A DNA stretch of 64,000 nucleotides, taken from positions 62,001 through 126,000 of the forward strand of contig CAVOJU010000005.1 of assembly GCA_963696315.1 (NCBI GenBank), read 5' to 3'. The notes below the pieces were generated by a model. That model made no database searches. It was not told the origin of the DNA and worked only from the letters and a program-made list of their open reading frames with translations. This DNA is from CAWKEY01 sp963696315. GTDB taxonomy: Bacteria; Pseudomonadota; Gammaproteobacteria; Methylococcales; Methylomonadaceae. Position 1 is the stretch's first letter; every line of letters starts with the position of its first letter. Shown here one piece after another: positions 1-9,036 of the stretch. The translations under genes were made by a program, and so were the position numbers.

Positions 1-624
1 GCAAATATTGTTGTGGAAAAAGATAACTTCTCCAATGCTTTTACTGGAATCCACGCCGGTTACGTTGATTATCGCCCAAGCTGCACCATCACCAACATTA
101 ATAGCGCGACCCGTACGGTTAAATACACGCAGGGGTTATCAACAGATGTTAAATCGATTACTGCTGGCGTACTAAATCCAATTCCACCGCAACGTGCGCC
201 TAAACTATTGGTGGAGGCTGGTTTGGTTGATGGACGCTTTGCACCCGTCGATGTGTTGAGTTACCAATCTACGAAGAGCCGTAACATCCATGTCATTGGT
301 GACGCCAGTCTTACTACGATGCCTAAAGCGGGCCACATTGCCAATCAGGAAGCCAAAACCTGTGCGGACGCCATTTTACGTCTGCTGCAAGGCCAGGATC
401 CTGATCAAGCCCCCGTGACCAATTCGGCATGCTTTACCCCTATCACTGCAACGGAGGCTACTTGGTTATCTGCCGTATATCAATACGATCCCGATGCTCA
501 AAAAATGGTCATTCCAAGTCAGCATAATGGGGGTACCCCAATCGCCGCAACGGCGCCCAGCACCAAAAATTATCAGGAAATGCTTGGCTGGTTTGATAGT
601 TTGATGGGCGATACCTTCGCGTAA
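1..624 (+). CDS. fccB: Flavocytochrome c sulfide dehydrogenase flavoprotein subunit, C-terminal part
   Basis: The reading frame is open at the window edge, so only the last 207 residues are seen. They resemble the C-terminal half of FCSD flavoproteins: a pyridine-nucleotide-disulfide oxidoreductase end with an FAD-contacting segment (NIHVIGDAS, then the helix KAGHIANQEAK) followed by the family's own C-terminal domain, which ends in a conserved GWFDSLMGDTF-like tail. Family members oxidise sulfide in the periplasm and pass electrons to a cytochrome c partner (FccA). The partner and the N-terminus with signal peptide would lie upstream of the window. A hairpin follows the stop codon. The family call is fairly sure; the substrate is inferred from the family. 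Confidence 0.8.
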   Translation, partial: ANIVVEKDNFSNAFTGIHAGYVDYRPSCTITNINSATRTVKYTQGLSTDVKSITAGVLNPIPPQRAPKLLVEAGLVDGRFAPVDVLSYQSTKSRNIHVIGDASLTTMPKAGHIANQEAKTCADAILRLLQGQDPDQAPVTNSACFTPITATEATWLSAVYQYDPDAQKMVIPSQHNGGTPIAATAPSTKNYQEMLGWFDSLMGDTFA

Positions 625-638
625 TCGCCATTGACTCG

Positions 639-672
639 GCCATCCCGTTTTTCCGGCGGGATGGCTATTCTT
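639..672 (+). terminator. Rho-independent-like terminator after fccB
   Basis: A 9-bp perfect stem, GCCATCCCG paired with CGGGATGGC at 657-665, encloses a short loop and is followed by a T-rich stretch (TATTCTTTC). It sits 15 bases after the fccB stop codon. Confidence 0.7.
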
Positions 673-1007
673 TCAATAAGCTTTCGATAAATCGAAGATT
701 GTCTCTCGCTGGTCAGAATCAGCCAAAGGGGTCAGGTCTTACAATCAAGCATCTATAACTAAACCGACCGGCTGATATACATTCAAGTGCTGTCACCCAT
801 AGGTATAACATAGCAGTCCGGAATTGGCCGGTAACAGATATTCATTTATTTAATCTTTCGCTAAAGTCGGCATAAGTCTGAATTCGATTTCATTTAAGTC
901 AGATCAAGTCTGAACTAATACAATCAATGCATTGAAGCTTCGTGTTCTTCGTGGTTAACTCTCTAATATCGAATATTTTCATAGCCTCAAGTGGGATGCT
1001 TCGTTTA
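673..1007. other. Intergenic region, nothing recognised
   Basis: About 335 bases between the fccB terminator and the 3' end of the convergent acyl-CoA synthetase gene. It is AT-rich. I see no coding signal, no repeat shared with the rest of the window and no second clear hairpin. Confidence 0.5.
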
Positions 1008-2711
1008 TCAGCGTTCTTTCAGCATTTCCAGCATCATCTCCCGCATCTTGTATTTCTGCAATTTGCCGGTGACGGTCATCGGGAAAGCCTCGACAAATTC
1101 GATGTGTTTAGGGATTTTGAAATGCGCCAGATTGTCCTGGCAGAAAGCCTTGATTTCTTCGGCAGTGCAATCGGTATCGGCATGGAGCTGAATCCAGGCA
1201 ACGACTTCCTCGCCGTAAAACGCATCGGGTATGCCGAACACGGCAATGCCCGCCACCTTCGGATGGGTAAAGATAAAATCCTCGATTTCACGCGGATAGA
1301 TATTCTCGCCGCCGCGTATGATCATTTCTTTCAACCGGCCGGTAATGCTCAGATAGCCGTCTTCGGTCAATTACGCCCAGATCGCCTGAATGCAGCCAGC
1401 CTTGCTTATCTATTGCTTGAGCGGTGGCTTCGGGATTATTGGTAATAACCCCGCATCAGATGATAGCCCCGGAAGCACACTTCGCCGACCTGGCCTAAGG
1501 GCAGCGTTTGCTCGCCGGCAATATCGATAATCTTGACTTCCTGATGCGGTAAATTGCGGCCTACGGTTTGGGTGCGTCTTTCAAGGCTGTCTTCACGCGT
1601 GGTCAGGTGCGTTAGCGGCGAGGCTTCCGTTTCACCATAACCAATCAGAATTTCCGGGCAATGCATCGTCGTCATGACCCGTTCCATCAATGCCGGCGGG
1701 CAGGGCGCCCCGGCCATAATGCCGGTGCGCAGCGATTCCAGCCGGTAATGGTTGAAATCCGGATGTTCAAGTTCGGCAATAAACATGGTTGGTACGCCAT
1801 GCAAGGCGGTGCAGCGTTCCTGTTCGATCGCTTTCAGCACGGCCTCGGCGTCGAAATGCTCGCAGGCAATAACGGCTAGTGGCGCCCACCGAGAAACACA
1901 ACAGATTGGCCAGCACCATGCCGAAACAGTGGTAAAACGGTACCGGAATGCACAGCCGGTCGTCGTGTGTAAAATGCATGGCCTGAGCGGAAAACCAGGC
2001 ATTATTCAAAATGTTATGGTGACTGAGCAGCACCGGTTTGGGAAAGCCCGTAGTGCCCGAGGTATACTGGATGTTGATCGGATCATCCCTATCCAGGCCG
2101 GCAGTCATGTCATCGAGTTGCCTCAAGGAGATTTGTCCGGCGGCTGACATCACGTCCTGCCAGATACTAAAGCCTGGGCCGGGGCGTTGGGTATTATCGG
2201 GATTATACGGATCGTAGACGACCACGCGCCGCAACTCGGGAAAATTGCTAGCGGCGAGATGATCTGTGGTGTTGGCGCCCAGCTCCGGCAGCAATTGGCC
2301 AAGCATGCCGGCATAATCGCTGCTTTTGAAGGCTGGAATGGTAAACAGGCACTGAATCCCGGAATTTTTTAATACATAGTCCAGTTCATGCAGCCGGTAG
2401 GCCGGATTTATATTGACCAGAATAGCGCCGATGCGCGCCGTGGCCATTTGCAGCAAAATCCATTGCAGATTATTGGTCGACCAGATGCCGATACGGTCGC
2501 CTTTGCCAAAGCCCAAGGCAATCAGTCCGCGCGCCAGTTGATCGATTTGCCGGGATAATTCCGAATAACTCAGCCGTTGCTGCTGCGGAATGCACACCAG
2601 CGCTTCATGATTTGGAAAACGCGAGACGATGCCGGCAAAATGCTCGGGAATGGTTTGACCCAGCAGCGGACTTTCGCCGCCCCGGTGACAATAGCTTTGT
2701 TTATAAGCCAT
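1008..2711 (-). CDS. AMP-binding acyl-CoA synthetase, three apparent frameshifts
   Basis: Member of the ANL (AMP-forming acyl-CoA/fatty-acid CoA ligase) family, which activates a carboxylic acid to acyl-AMP and then acyl-CoA. The P-loop-like signature YTSGTTGFPKP lies around residue 215, and the C-terminal hinge and catalytic region (GYLSITGRLKEMIIRGGENI, then VTGKLQKYKMRE) ends the protein. Three frames must be joined: near 1875, near 1440 (one extra T before AATCCCGAA) and near 1370 (one extra C in GACCGAAGAC). Each is one base out, so all look like single-base insertions. The start codon is 3 bases after porB, making this the last gene of the dehydrogenase-por operon. It may activate the acid, or act in reverse to release it. 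Substrate unknown. Confidence 0.8.
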
Positions 2712-2714
2712 GAA

Positions 2715-3635
2715 TCAGTCTCCGTCGACCGCTTGCCAGTACTCGTCTATGCGCTGCTGCATTTCATTAATCATCGCCTCGTTACGGACAGGCGAGAACA
2801 AATGCGCGAAGCGTCCCTGTGTTTTCAGATAGTCTTCGACCGGCATCCGGTCGCGGGGGATTTTGGTGTGCACCACCTTGCCGTCGATATATTCCTTGAG
2901 CGGCCAGATGCCGGTCTTAACGGCCAGTTTGCCGATTTCGGCGGTTTCTTGCGGATCAAAGTCCCAGCCGGTGGGGCAGGGCGATAGCGCGATAATCAGG
3001 CGCGGGCCTTTCAGTTTTGTTGCCTGCTCGATTTTCCGGGCCAAATCCAGAGGTTCCGCGCCGATGACGGTCGCCACATAGGCCGGCTTGTTGGCGGCCC
3101 AAAGGGAAAATAAATCTTTTTTATAGCCGGGATACCCCATCGGGCCCTGGCTGGTTGCGGTTTTGGCGGCATGCGGGGTAGCGCCTGAAAACTGTTGGCC
3201 GGTATTGCCGTAGCCTTCATTGTCGTAGCAGATGTAGAGAAAATCCAGTTGCCTGTCTATGGCTGCAGACGTTGCGGAAAGGCCCATGCCGTAAGCGGAG
3301 CCGTCGCCGGTTAACACCACCGTCGTTAAATCTTCGTCGGGCGTGATGCGTTTTTTCTCCAGCAAAATATCCAGCGCATCACGGACGCCCTGAGCGCCGG
3401 CCGGGGCCGAACCCATGGCGGTATACAGCCAGGAACCGCGAAACGGTGTAAAGGGATAGATGGTGAGCAGGGTCATGCAGCCGGCTGCATTGATGAACAC
3501 GGTCTTGTCGCCCAGGATGTCGTAAATTTCATGGAGCACCTGGAGACCGCCGCAGCCGGCGCACATGGCTGTGCCTGTGCCCAGCAGATGGGTCGAAGGC
3601 AGATCTTTCATACGGGCGAAGCGGGTTTCAGTCAT
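2715..3635 (-). CDS. porB: 2-oxoacid:ferredoxin oxidoreductase, beta subunit
   Basis: TPP-binding beta subunit of a four-subunit pyruvate/2-ketoisovalerate-type ferredoxin oxidoreductase, 306 residues. The TPP/Mg motif starts at GDG (residues 110-112) and ends at N139 in YDNEGYGNTG. C25, C28 and C53 plus a later cysteine in SPCPTGWDFDP fit the four ligands of the [4Fe-4S] cluster found in this subunit. It decarboxylates a 2-oxoacid to acyl-CoA and reduces ferredoxin. The start overlaps the porA stop by 4 bases (ATGA). Subunit identity is clear; whether the substrate is pyruvate or a branched or aromatic oxoacid cannot be read from the sequence. Confidence 0.88.
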   Translation of the reverse strand: MTETRFARMKDLPSTHLLGTGTAMCAGCGGLQVLHEIYDILGDKTVFINAAGCMTLLTIYPFTPFRGSWLYTAMGSAPAGAQGVRDALDILLEKKRITPDEDLTTVVLTGDGSAYGMGLSATSAAIDRQLDFLYICYDNEGYGNTGQQFSGATPHAAKTATSQGPMGYPGYKKDLFSLWAANKPAYVATVIGAEPLDLARKIEQATKLKGPRLIIALSPCPTGWDFDPQETAEIGKLAVKTGIWPLKEYIDGKVVHTKIPRDRMPVEDYLKTQGRFAHLFSPVRNEAMINEMQQRIDEYWQAVDGD

Positions 3636-4882
3636 GATGGCGGCTCCTTGAGTTGCTGTCTTTCGACGCCTGCGATGGCACGCAGTTTCTTGAGTTCTTT
3701 GAATTCGTGTTCGGTATACAGTAATTTGGGCGGCGGGGTTTGCCCGGTTTTGACGGCATCAAGCAGATTTTCAGCGATTTGAAAAAACTCCTGCTGGGAA
3801 ATATCGCGCCCGCCCAATCCGCCGATAAAACTGGCGACAATCGGCGGGGCTTCTTTCACGCCATACAGGACAGATGTGAGTTCCGCATGCAGTATGCCGC
3901 CTTTGCCCATCGACAGATTCTGATCGATCACGGCAATGCCTTGTTTGCCGCTGACAGCGGAGATGATGGCCTGGCCGGGAAATGGCCTGATCAGGCGCGG
4001 ACGGATCAGGCCAATTTTAATGCCGGCTTCGCGTAATTTGATGACCGCATCTTTGGCCTTGGTGGCAAAACAGCCCATCATGAAAAACACATAGTCGGCA
4101 TCCTCGCATTGAAAGCACTCCAGAATGCCGTGAGTTCTGCCGAATTGTTGGTTGAATTCCTCGGCGATTTCCGGATAGATCTTCAAGGCTTCCAGCATCG
4201 CCAGATGGGTTTCATAGCGAAAATACGAATAAGGCGAGCCCCCCAGCACCGCCACCGCCTGGCTTTCCGGCATGCTGGCGCGGAAGCGGATATTGCCGGG
4301 ATCAAATGCGCCGACGAATTGCCTGGCGGCGGCCTGACCGGGAATTTCGACCGGTTCGCGCGTGAACGACAGATAAAAGCCATCCATATTGACGATGACC
4401 GGCAGGCGGATGCCTTTGTGTTCGGCCAGCCGGTAAGCCATCAATATCGTGTCCAGGACTTCCTGACAGGTCGCGCAGTGGATTTGCAGGAAGCCGCTGT
4501 CGCGCGCCGCCAGGACATCGTTATGGTCGGGTTCCAGGGTAATCGGGGTGCTGAGTCCGCGCGACACATTGACCAGCACAAAAGGCACCCGCCAGCCGGT
4601 GACCGCGTAAATCATTTCCATCGCATGCAATAAACCCTGGCTGGAGGTCGCGGTGAAAACCCTCACGCCGGTGGCGGCAGCGGCGCCCGCAGCGGTTATC
4701 ATCGAATGTTCCGATTCCAGGACGGTCATGCGGCCTTGAATGTCGCCGCTATCAAACCAGCCGGACAGCGTCTCGATAATTTCAGTCTGCGGGGTAATCG
4801 GAAAGGCGGGCACATAATCGATATCGGCCAGCCGGGCTCCCCAGGCCGCGGCGGCATTGCCGGTTAAGAGTTTTCGGCTCAT
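3632..4882 (-). CDS. porA: 2-oxoacid:ferredoxin oxidoreductase, alpha subunit
   Basis: Alpha subunit, 416 residues. The N-terminal pyrimidine-binding domain starts with TGNAAAAWGARLADIDYVPA and FPITPQTEI, both typical of PorA/VorA proteins, and is followed by the transketolase C-terminal-like domain (around residues 255-370). It forms the active site together with PorB. The gene overlaps porD upstream and porB downstream by 4 bases each, so the subunits are translationally coupled. The gene is intact, unlike several neighbours. Confidence 0.88.
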   Translation of the reverse strand: MSRKLLTGNAAAAWGARLADIDYVPAFPITPQTEIIETLSGWFDSGDIQGRMTVLESEHSMITAAGAAAATGVRVFTATSSQGLLHAMEMIYAVTGWRVPFVLVNVSRGLSTPITLEPDHNDVLAARDSGFLQIHCATCQEVLDTILMAYRLAEHKGIRLPVIVNMDGFYLSFTREPVEIPGQAAARQFVGAFDPGNIRFRASMPESQAVAVLGGSPYSYFRYETHLAMLEALKIYPEIAEEFNQQFGRTHGILECFQCEDADYVFFMMGCFATKAKDAVIKLREAGIKIGLIRPRLIRPFPGQAIISAVSGKQGIAVIDQNLSMGKGGILHAELTSVLYGVKEAPPIVASFIGGLGGRDISQQEFFQIAENLLDAVKTGQTPPPKLLYTEHEFKELKKLRAIAGVERQQLKEPPS

Positions 4883-5286
4883 GGTTGCTCTCCCAGTTGT
4901 TCCTGGCGCTGCGCTTCAGCCTCGGGAACGGTTGCTATCGCATGCGACGGGCATTGCGCCACGCAGATCATGCAGCCTTTGCAATGCTCGTAATCGATCA
5001 CCGGGAAACCGTCTTTGCCGATATTAATTGCGCTGTCGGGGCAAAAACTGCTGCACACCCACCAGCAGCGATGACAGCTGTCGTAATCGATAATGGGGCG
5101 TTGCGTGCGCCATAAACCGGTTCTGACCAGGGTGCTGGTTTGAGAACCCTGGATGACCGGCGCAGCCAGTTCGGACGCTTCCAGCGGCAGATCGATCCAG
5201 TCGGGTTGTTGGTAGTTTGCTAGGGCTGCGATTTCGGTTTCTTTAACCAGGCCCTTATAATTGCTCATCCGGTCGTAACTTTTCAA
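4879..5286 (-). CDS. porD: 2-oxoacid:ferredoxin oxidoreductase, delta (2x[4Fe-4S] ferredoxin) subunit
   Basis: A 135-residue ferredoxin-type subunit. The C-terminal half carries two cluster motifs: CHRCWWVCSSFCPD and CKGCMICVAQCP. The second is a regular CxxCxxCxxxCP motif. The first has three residues between its second and third cysteine, where two are usual, so its spacing is slightly odd. The N-terminal about 65 residues are a PorD-like arm. It carries electrons from the catalytic subunits to free ferredoxin. Coupled by 4-base overlaps to porG and porA. The first Met may be replaced by the Met at residue 7. Confidence 0.85.
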   Translation of the reverse strand: MKSYDRMSNYKGLVKETEIAALANYQQPDWIDLPLEASELAAPVIQGSQTSTLVRTGLWRTQRPIIDYDSCHRCWWVCSSFCPDSAINIGKDGFPVIDYEHCKGCMICVAQCPSHAIATVPEAEAQRQEQLGEQP

Positions 5287-5813
5287 TGCAACGTGCTCAG
5301 ATTTTCATTCAGTACGTCCGGCCCGAGTTTGCCAAGTTCATCCCCGAGCGCAGTTATCAGGGTTTCGCGGCTGATGACGCCGGTCAGTGCGGCGGCGGCA
5401 CCGGCACAGGCGGCGCTGACGAGCGCGGTTTCAGCGCGCCCGCAATCCAGGGGCGGAATCACCAGAACAGGGCCTTTGAGATTAAGCCGGTTGCGCCAGG
5501 TGGCTTCTTGTTCATGACTGACAATCAACAGTACCGTGCTTTCGGTGATGCCGGCCAATACGCCGGCCGCCGGGATCGGCACTAGGCTGTCATCGGCAAC
5601 AATCACCAGACCCGCTTCTAAAATAACGCCTCTGGCATTGATGGGTTGACGGTCGGCCCGTACATACGCGGACATCGGCGCGCCGCGGCGTTCAGCGCCA
5701 TAGCGGGGCGCATCCTGGACTTCAAAACCGGCCAGAAAAAATGCGCTGCCTAACAGGCGGCTGGCGGTTTTCATCCCTTGGCCGCCACGACCGTGAAAGC
5801 GGATAGTAAACAT
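5283..5813 (-). CDS. porG: 2-oxoacid:ferredoxin oxidoreductase, gamma subunit
   Basis: Gamma subunit (POR gamma domain), 176 residues. The N-terminus has the family's FHGRGGQGMKTASRLLG segment, which contributes to CoA binding. It lies 16 bases after the amino-acid dehydrogenase gene and overlaps porD by 4 bases. The gene order porG-porD-porA-porB matches bacterial and archaeal four-subunit enzymes. Confidence 0.87.
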   Translation of the reverse strand: MFTIRFHGRGGQGMKTASRLLGSAFFLAGFEVQDAPRYGAERRGAPMSAYVRADRQPINARGVILEAGLVIVADDSLVPIPAAGVLAGITESTVLLIVSHEQEATWRNRLNLKGPVLVIPPLDCGRAETALVSAACAGAAAALTGVISRETLITALGDELGKLGPDVLNENLSTLH

Positions 5814-5829
5814 GTACTTCTCCGGTGGA

Positions 5830-6972
5830 CTAAATAAAGCCCGGCGCCGACGAAAACAGCGACCAGCGTCTGAACGACATGGCTTTTTTAATACGCCCGG
5901 AGGCCAATTCTATGGCCGCTTCCCTGGGCGGAATGTTTTTCTGCCGTGAGATTTCCAAAACTTTTTCGGTGTTGTGGCTGATTTTTTCCTCTATCGCCTG
6001 CGATACGGCTCTTGCCGTTGCACCGTGATATTCCATCGCGGCACTGATAACGCCGCCGGCATTGGCGATAAAATCCGGAATGCAGACCACGCCCTTTGCG
6101 AACAACAATTTCTCGGCGCCGTGAGTAATGGGAATGTTGGCGCCTTGCACGATCAAGCGGGTTTTCAGCCGGTGCACATTATTTTCATCAATAACATCCG
6201 GGCGGGCGGCAGGAATCCAGATATCACAGGCGATATCGATGATTTCGTCGCGTTCCAGAACCTTGCCGCCGCCAGCATATTCGGCGACACTTCTGCCTTC
6301 TTCCTTAAGCTTGAATAGGGCGTCGATATACAGTCCATCAGGATTGTAAATCGTGCCGCGGCTGTCATTGGCGGCAATGATTTTTGCACCCTGTTCGGCC
6401 AGAAAACGGGCGGCATGCTTGCCGACCGAACCGAAGCCCTGAATTACCACGCTCGCGTTCGTTAAATCGAAATTCATGCCCCGCAAGGCCACCTCGGTGG
6501 CATGACGCACGCCCCAGCCGGTCGCGCCGATTTCATCCAGAGGAATGCCGCCAAGCTCCCTGGGCAAACCGACCGAGCGGCCGTTTTCATCCCTGACCCA
6601 GGCCATGCACTCCTCATTGGTGCCCATATCCGGGCCGAAGATATAATCGTCTTCATTGCGTAACGAGGCCGCTGCGGCGCGCATGAGCTGTTGCTTTTGC
6701 TCCCTGGGCATTTTGGGATCGCCATAAATAACCATTTTACCGCCGCCATGCGCCAGTCCGGCGGCGGCGTTTTTAAAGGTCATCGCCCGCGCCAAACGAA
6801 AACATTCCTCAACACTCACATCAGGAGCAATGCGTACCCCGCCAATGGATGGGCCCATCGCGACATTATCGACGACCAATATGCCTTTCAGGCCAACGGC
6901 CGGTTCATAGATATGAATGATTTTTGCTGGACCGAATTCATCGGCATATGTAAAAAGATCCACCTTGTACAC
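5830..6972 (-). CDS. Glu/Leu/Phe/Val dehydrogenase family amino-acid dehydrogenase
   Basis: A 380-residue NAD(P)-dependent oxidative deaminase of the Glu/Leu/Phe/Val superfamily. The dimerisation domain holds the substrate lysine region GLAHGGGK (K79) and K67. The C-terminal Rossmann domain starts at about residue 173 with the dinucleotide motif IQGFGSVGK. The product would be a 2-oxoacid, the substrate class of the enzyme encoded directly downstream (16 bases). This suggests that the operon oxidises an amino acid to acyl-CoA, or works in reverse as reductive synthesis. The exact substrate is not decided by the sequence. It is the first gene of the operon, so the promoter should lie in the gap above 6972. 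Confidence 0.85.
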   Translation of the reverse strand: MYKVDLFTYADEFGPAKIIHIYEPAVGLKGILVVDNVAMGPSIGGVRIAPDVSVEECFRLARAMTFKNAAAGLAHGGGKMVIYGDPKMPREQKQQLMRAAAASLRNEDDYIFGPDMGTNEECMAWVRDENGRSVGLPRELGGIPLDEIGATGWGVRHATEVALRGMNFDLTNASVVIQGFGSVGKHAARFLAEQGAKIIAANDSRGTIYNPDGLYIDALFKLKEEGRSVAEYAGGGKVLERDEIIDIACDIWIPAARPDVIDENNVHRLKTRLIVQGANIPITHGAEKLLFAKGVVCIPDFIANAGGVISAAMEYHGATARAVSQAIEEKISHNTEKVLEISRQKNIPPREAAIELASGRIKKAMSFRRWSLFSSAPGFI

Positions 6973-7084
6973 CTCTGTTTTTATTGTTTACCGGTAGTTA
7001 TAGTCTTTTTTCAATGAATAACGAAATCTGAAACAGCCTTGCGCGAACTGTAAAAATCCCGATGCCGGCACCGGCGCGACGGGA

Positions 7085-8578
7085 TCAGGGGAAAAGCGCA
7101 GTTTGATCCTGCATCAGTTGCGCCAGACTGGCTTTGGGCAAGTGAAAAACCGGCTTAAAAACCCGGTTCATGACCGATGCCAGCTGACGGAATTTGTAAG
7201 CACTGTGGTGCGAGTCGCCCTTTTGTTCGGAGCTGTGCCAGCTGTGTTCGTCCGAGATGCGCAGTTCAACAACCAGGGTCTGCTGCTGGGTTTTTTTGTG
7301 GAGCCGGTTTCTTTGCGCGTAGACCGGCGTGCCTGGAATCATGATTTTATGGGTGTCGGCGGCGCGGTGTATGGGCAGCGGAAAGGTGATCTTGCACTGG
7401 AATTTTCTATGTCCCAGCGATGAATGCTGGTTGTTCGCCGTATTCACGCTCAGCGCTTCATAGAAAGTCCTGGCGTTGGCCAGCAGAGCGGCGTGGCAGG
7501 GTGTTTCAAAGTGATAGGCACTTTGCGCCAGACTGACCATCAGCCGTCTGACTGCCTCTATCATGCTTTCCGGATCATCAAACAGGGTTTGGGTGATGGC
7601 GTGGGAGGCGGTGTATTCCTGCAGAATCACGCCTCTTTTCTGCAAGGCGTGAAAAAGCTTCAGGGTGTCGTCTTTTTCTTTCAGAATAAAGGTGATCGCC
7701 AGGATGTCGCGTATTTCATAGGCTTCACCCTCCACATCCTTGCCCAGTTTGGTGAACATGCTTTCAGGGCTCTTGATTCTGGCCTTGATATCGGCAATAT
7801 CTACTTCAACACCGTCGCCGCTGTTAAAAACCAGGCAATCCTTATCGGCATCCAGGCTTATGAATTGCTTGAGTTTGTGGAAAAACGTCGAAATCTTTAC
7901 AAAGGCCAGTTGTGCCGGTTCGCTTTCCGGCAGATGTATTGGATGTTCCCAGTCATACTGATACAGCGCATCCAGATTTTGGCCTTGTGCCGCCAGAAAA
8001 AAACCAAGCTGGGCATAATCATTGATGTCCTGGCTGTCTTCTTCGATGGATTTGATCAGATGACACATCTTCAAAAGGGCGCAGCCCATTTGCTGCCACG
8101 CCGGCGGTATGTCCTTGTTGTTGCCCTGATAGCCATGAAACACGGTGGGATACTTGGCTGATGAAGCCAGCAGAAACAGATGGCGAGGATCTTCAGTCAC
8201 CAGCTGATGAAATTCGGCATGGTTCAGGATCGATATGATCTGCTCAATAGTTTGCAAACAGCGATCGTAAAGTTCTGCGTTGGCGGAATTCAGGGCGAGC
8301 AGGCCCTTCAGTTGCTGGCTTACGAACGGAAACATGCAGTTAAAAAAATAGCGGTAAGCGTGTTCAATATAACCCTGGGCTCTCGCCTTTTCACTGTCTT
8401 GCAGCTCATCGTCGCCGGTAATATCGAAGCCCCGGTTGCCCATCATTTTCACCGCCTGTTTCAGGGCTGTCGCATAATCCTTGGCGGACAACAATAAATA
8501 AGGCGTCATTTCGGTTCGATCCAGGATGGAACCGAAGATTTCATGGTGCAGTTCCTGGCGGGTTGAAAGATGGTCCAT
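7085..8578 (-). CDS. Uncharacterised protein with RelA/SpoT-like segment
   Basis: A 497-residue intact protein that I do not recognise as a named family. Around residues 265-300 it reads DIKARIKSPESMFTKLGKD and then EIRDILAITFIL, close to the Rx-K-SPxS-K and DILAxRI pattern of RelA/SpoT synthetase domains. Near residue 440 it has LVVELRISDEHSW and then an HSAYK stretch, resembling the E-x-Q-I-R-T...W...H..YK end of that domain. The N-terminal 230 residues are helical and unassigned. A divergent nucleotidyltransferase is therefore possible but unproven. It runs in the same direction as, and 128 bases downstream of, the cas2 gene, so it could share a transcript with it. Confidence 0.5.
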   Translation of the reverse strand: MDHLSTRQELHHEIFGSILDRTEMTPYLLLSAKDYATALKQAVKMMGNRGFDITGDDELQDSEKARAQGYIEHAYRYFFNCMFPFVSQQLKGLLALNSANAELYDRCLQTIEQIISILNHAEFHQLVTEDPRHLFLLASSAKYPTVFHGYQGNNKDIPPAWQQMGCALLKMCHLIKSIEEDSQDINDYAQLGFFLAAQGQNLDALYQYDWEHPIHLPESEPAQLAFVKISTFFHKLKQFISLDADKDCLVFNSGDGVEVDIADIKARIKSPESMFTKLGKDVEGEAYEIRDILAITFILKEKDDTLKLFHALQKRGVILQEYTASHAITQTLFDDPESMIEAVRRLMVSLAQSAYHFETPCHAALLANARTFYEALSVNTANNQHSSLGHRKFQCKITFPLPIHRAADTHKIMIPGTPVYAQRNRLHKKTQQQTLVVELRISDEHSWHSSEQKGDSHHSAYKFRQLASVMNRVFKPVFHLPKASLAQLMQDQTALFP

Positions 8579-8706
8579 GGTGATTCTCTGCGGTGGGGGC
8601 CTAAGCGCCTGGCGATAAAATGGCCACTATGAATGTTCCGGATATTGGCGTCAAGCCCCGCCCCTGGCGCAACTGGCCGTGGGGATTTAGGGCGTTGCCG
8701 CATCCA

Positions 8707-9036
8707 TTAGTTAATGGACGAGGCAGTGCCAGTCAACAACCTGTTAACGCCGCCCGTAAACAGCATCACATCCTCCGGAAAAAACTGCCGCCCCAAGGTA
8801 TTGACATCGGCGTCTTCAGGCAGACGGTAACAGCGTACATCATCCTCGGCGGGTTCAATCAACAGATTGATGCGCTCCAGCAAACGCACTAATGCCTTGC
8901 GTTTCAGCACCACGGTAAATACCGAATACTGAACCGGCAAACCCTGTTTTTTCAGGCTTCGATGCACCCGCGACAAGCGCCGGGGGTCGGCAATGTCATA
9001 AGCAATCAGATACAAAGCGTCTTGACTGTCTGCCAT
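8707..9036 (-). CDS. cas2: Cas2 (second adaptation pair)
   Basis: A 109-residue Cas2-fold protein with the family start YLIAYDIADPRRLSRVHRSL. The Asp in YDI is the conserved metal-binding residue of Cas2. It continues with the usual PVQYSVFTV strand and ends with a Thr/Ser-rich tail. It overlaps the preceding Cas1-like gene by one base, so they form a pair. This Cas2 is clearly different from the one at 11054-11338, so the island has two cas2 genes. Confidence 0.87.
   Translation of the reverse strand: MADSQDALYLIAYDIADPRRLSRVHRSLKKQGLPVQYSVFTVVLKRKALVRLLERINLLIEPAEDDVRCYRLPEDADVNTLGRQFFPEDVMLFTGGVNRLLTGTASSIN

Noticed and set aside
942..1445. Plus-strand open frame of 167 codons
   Set aside because: It is the reverse of the acyl-CoA synthetase end, whose protein motifs are clear on the minus strand.
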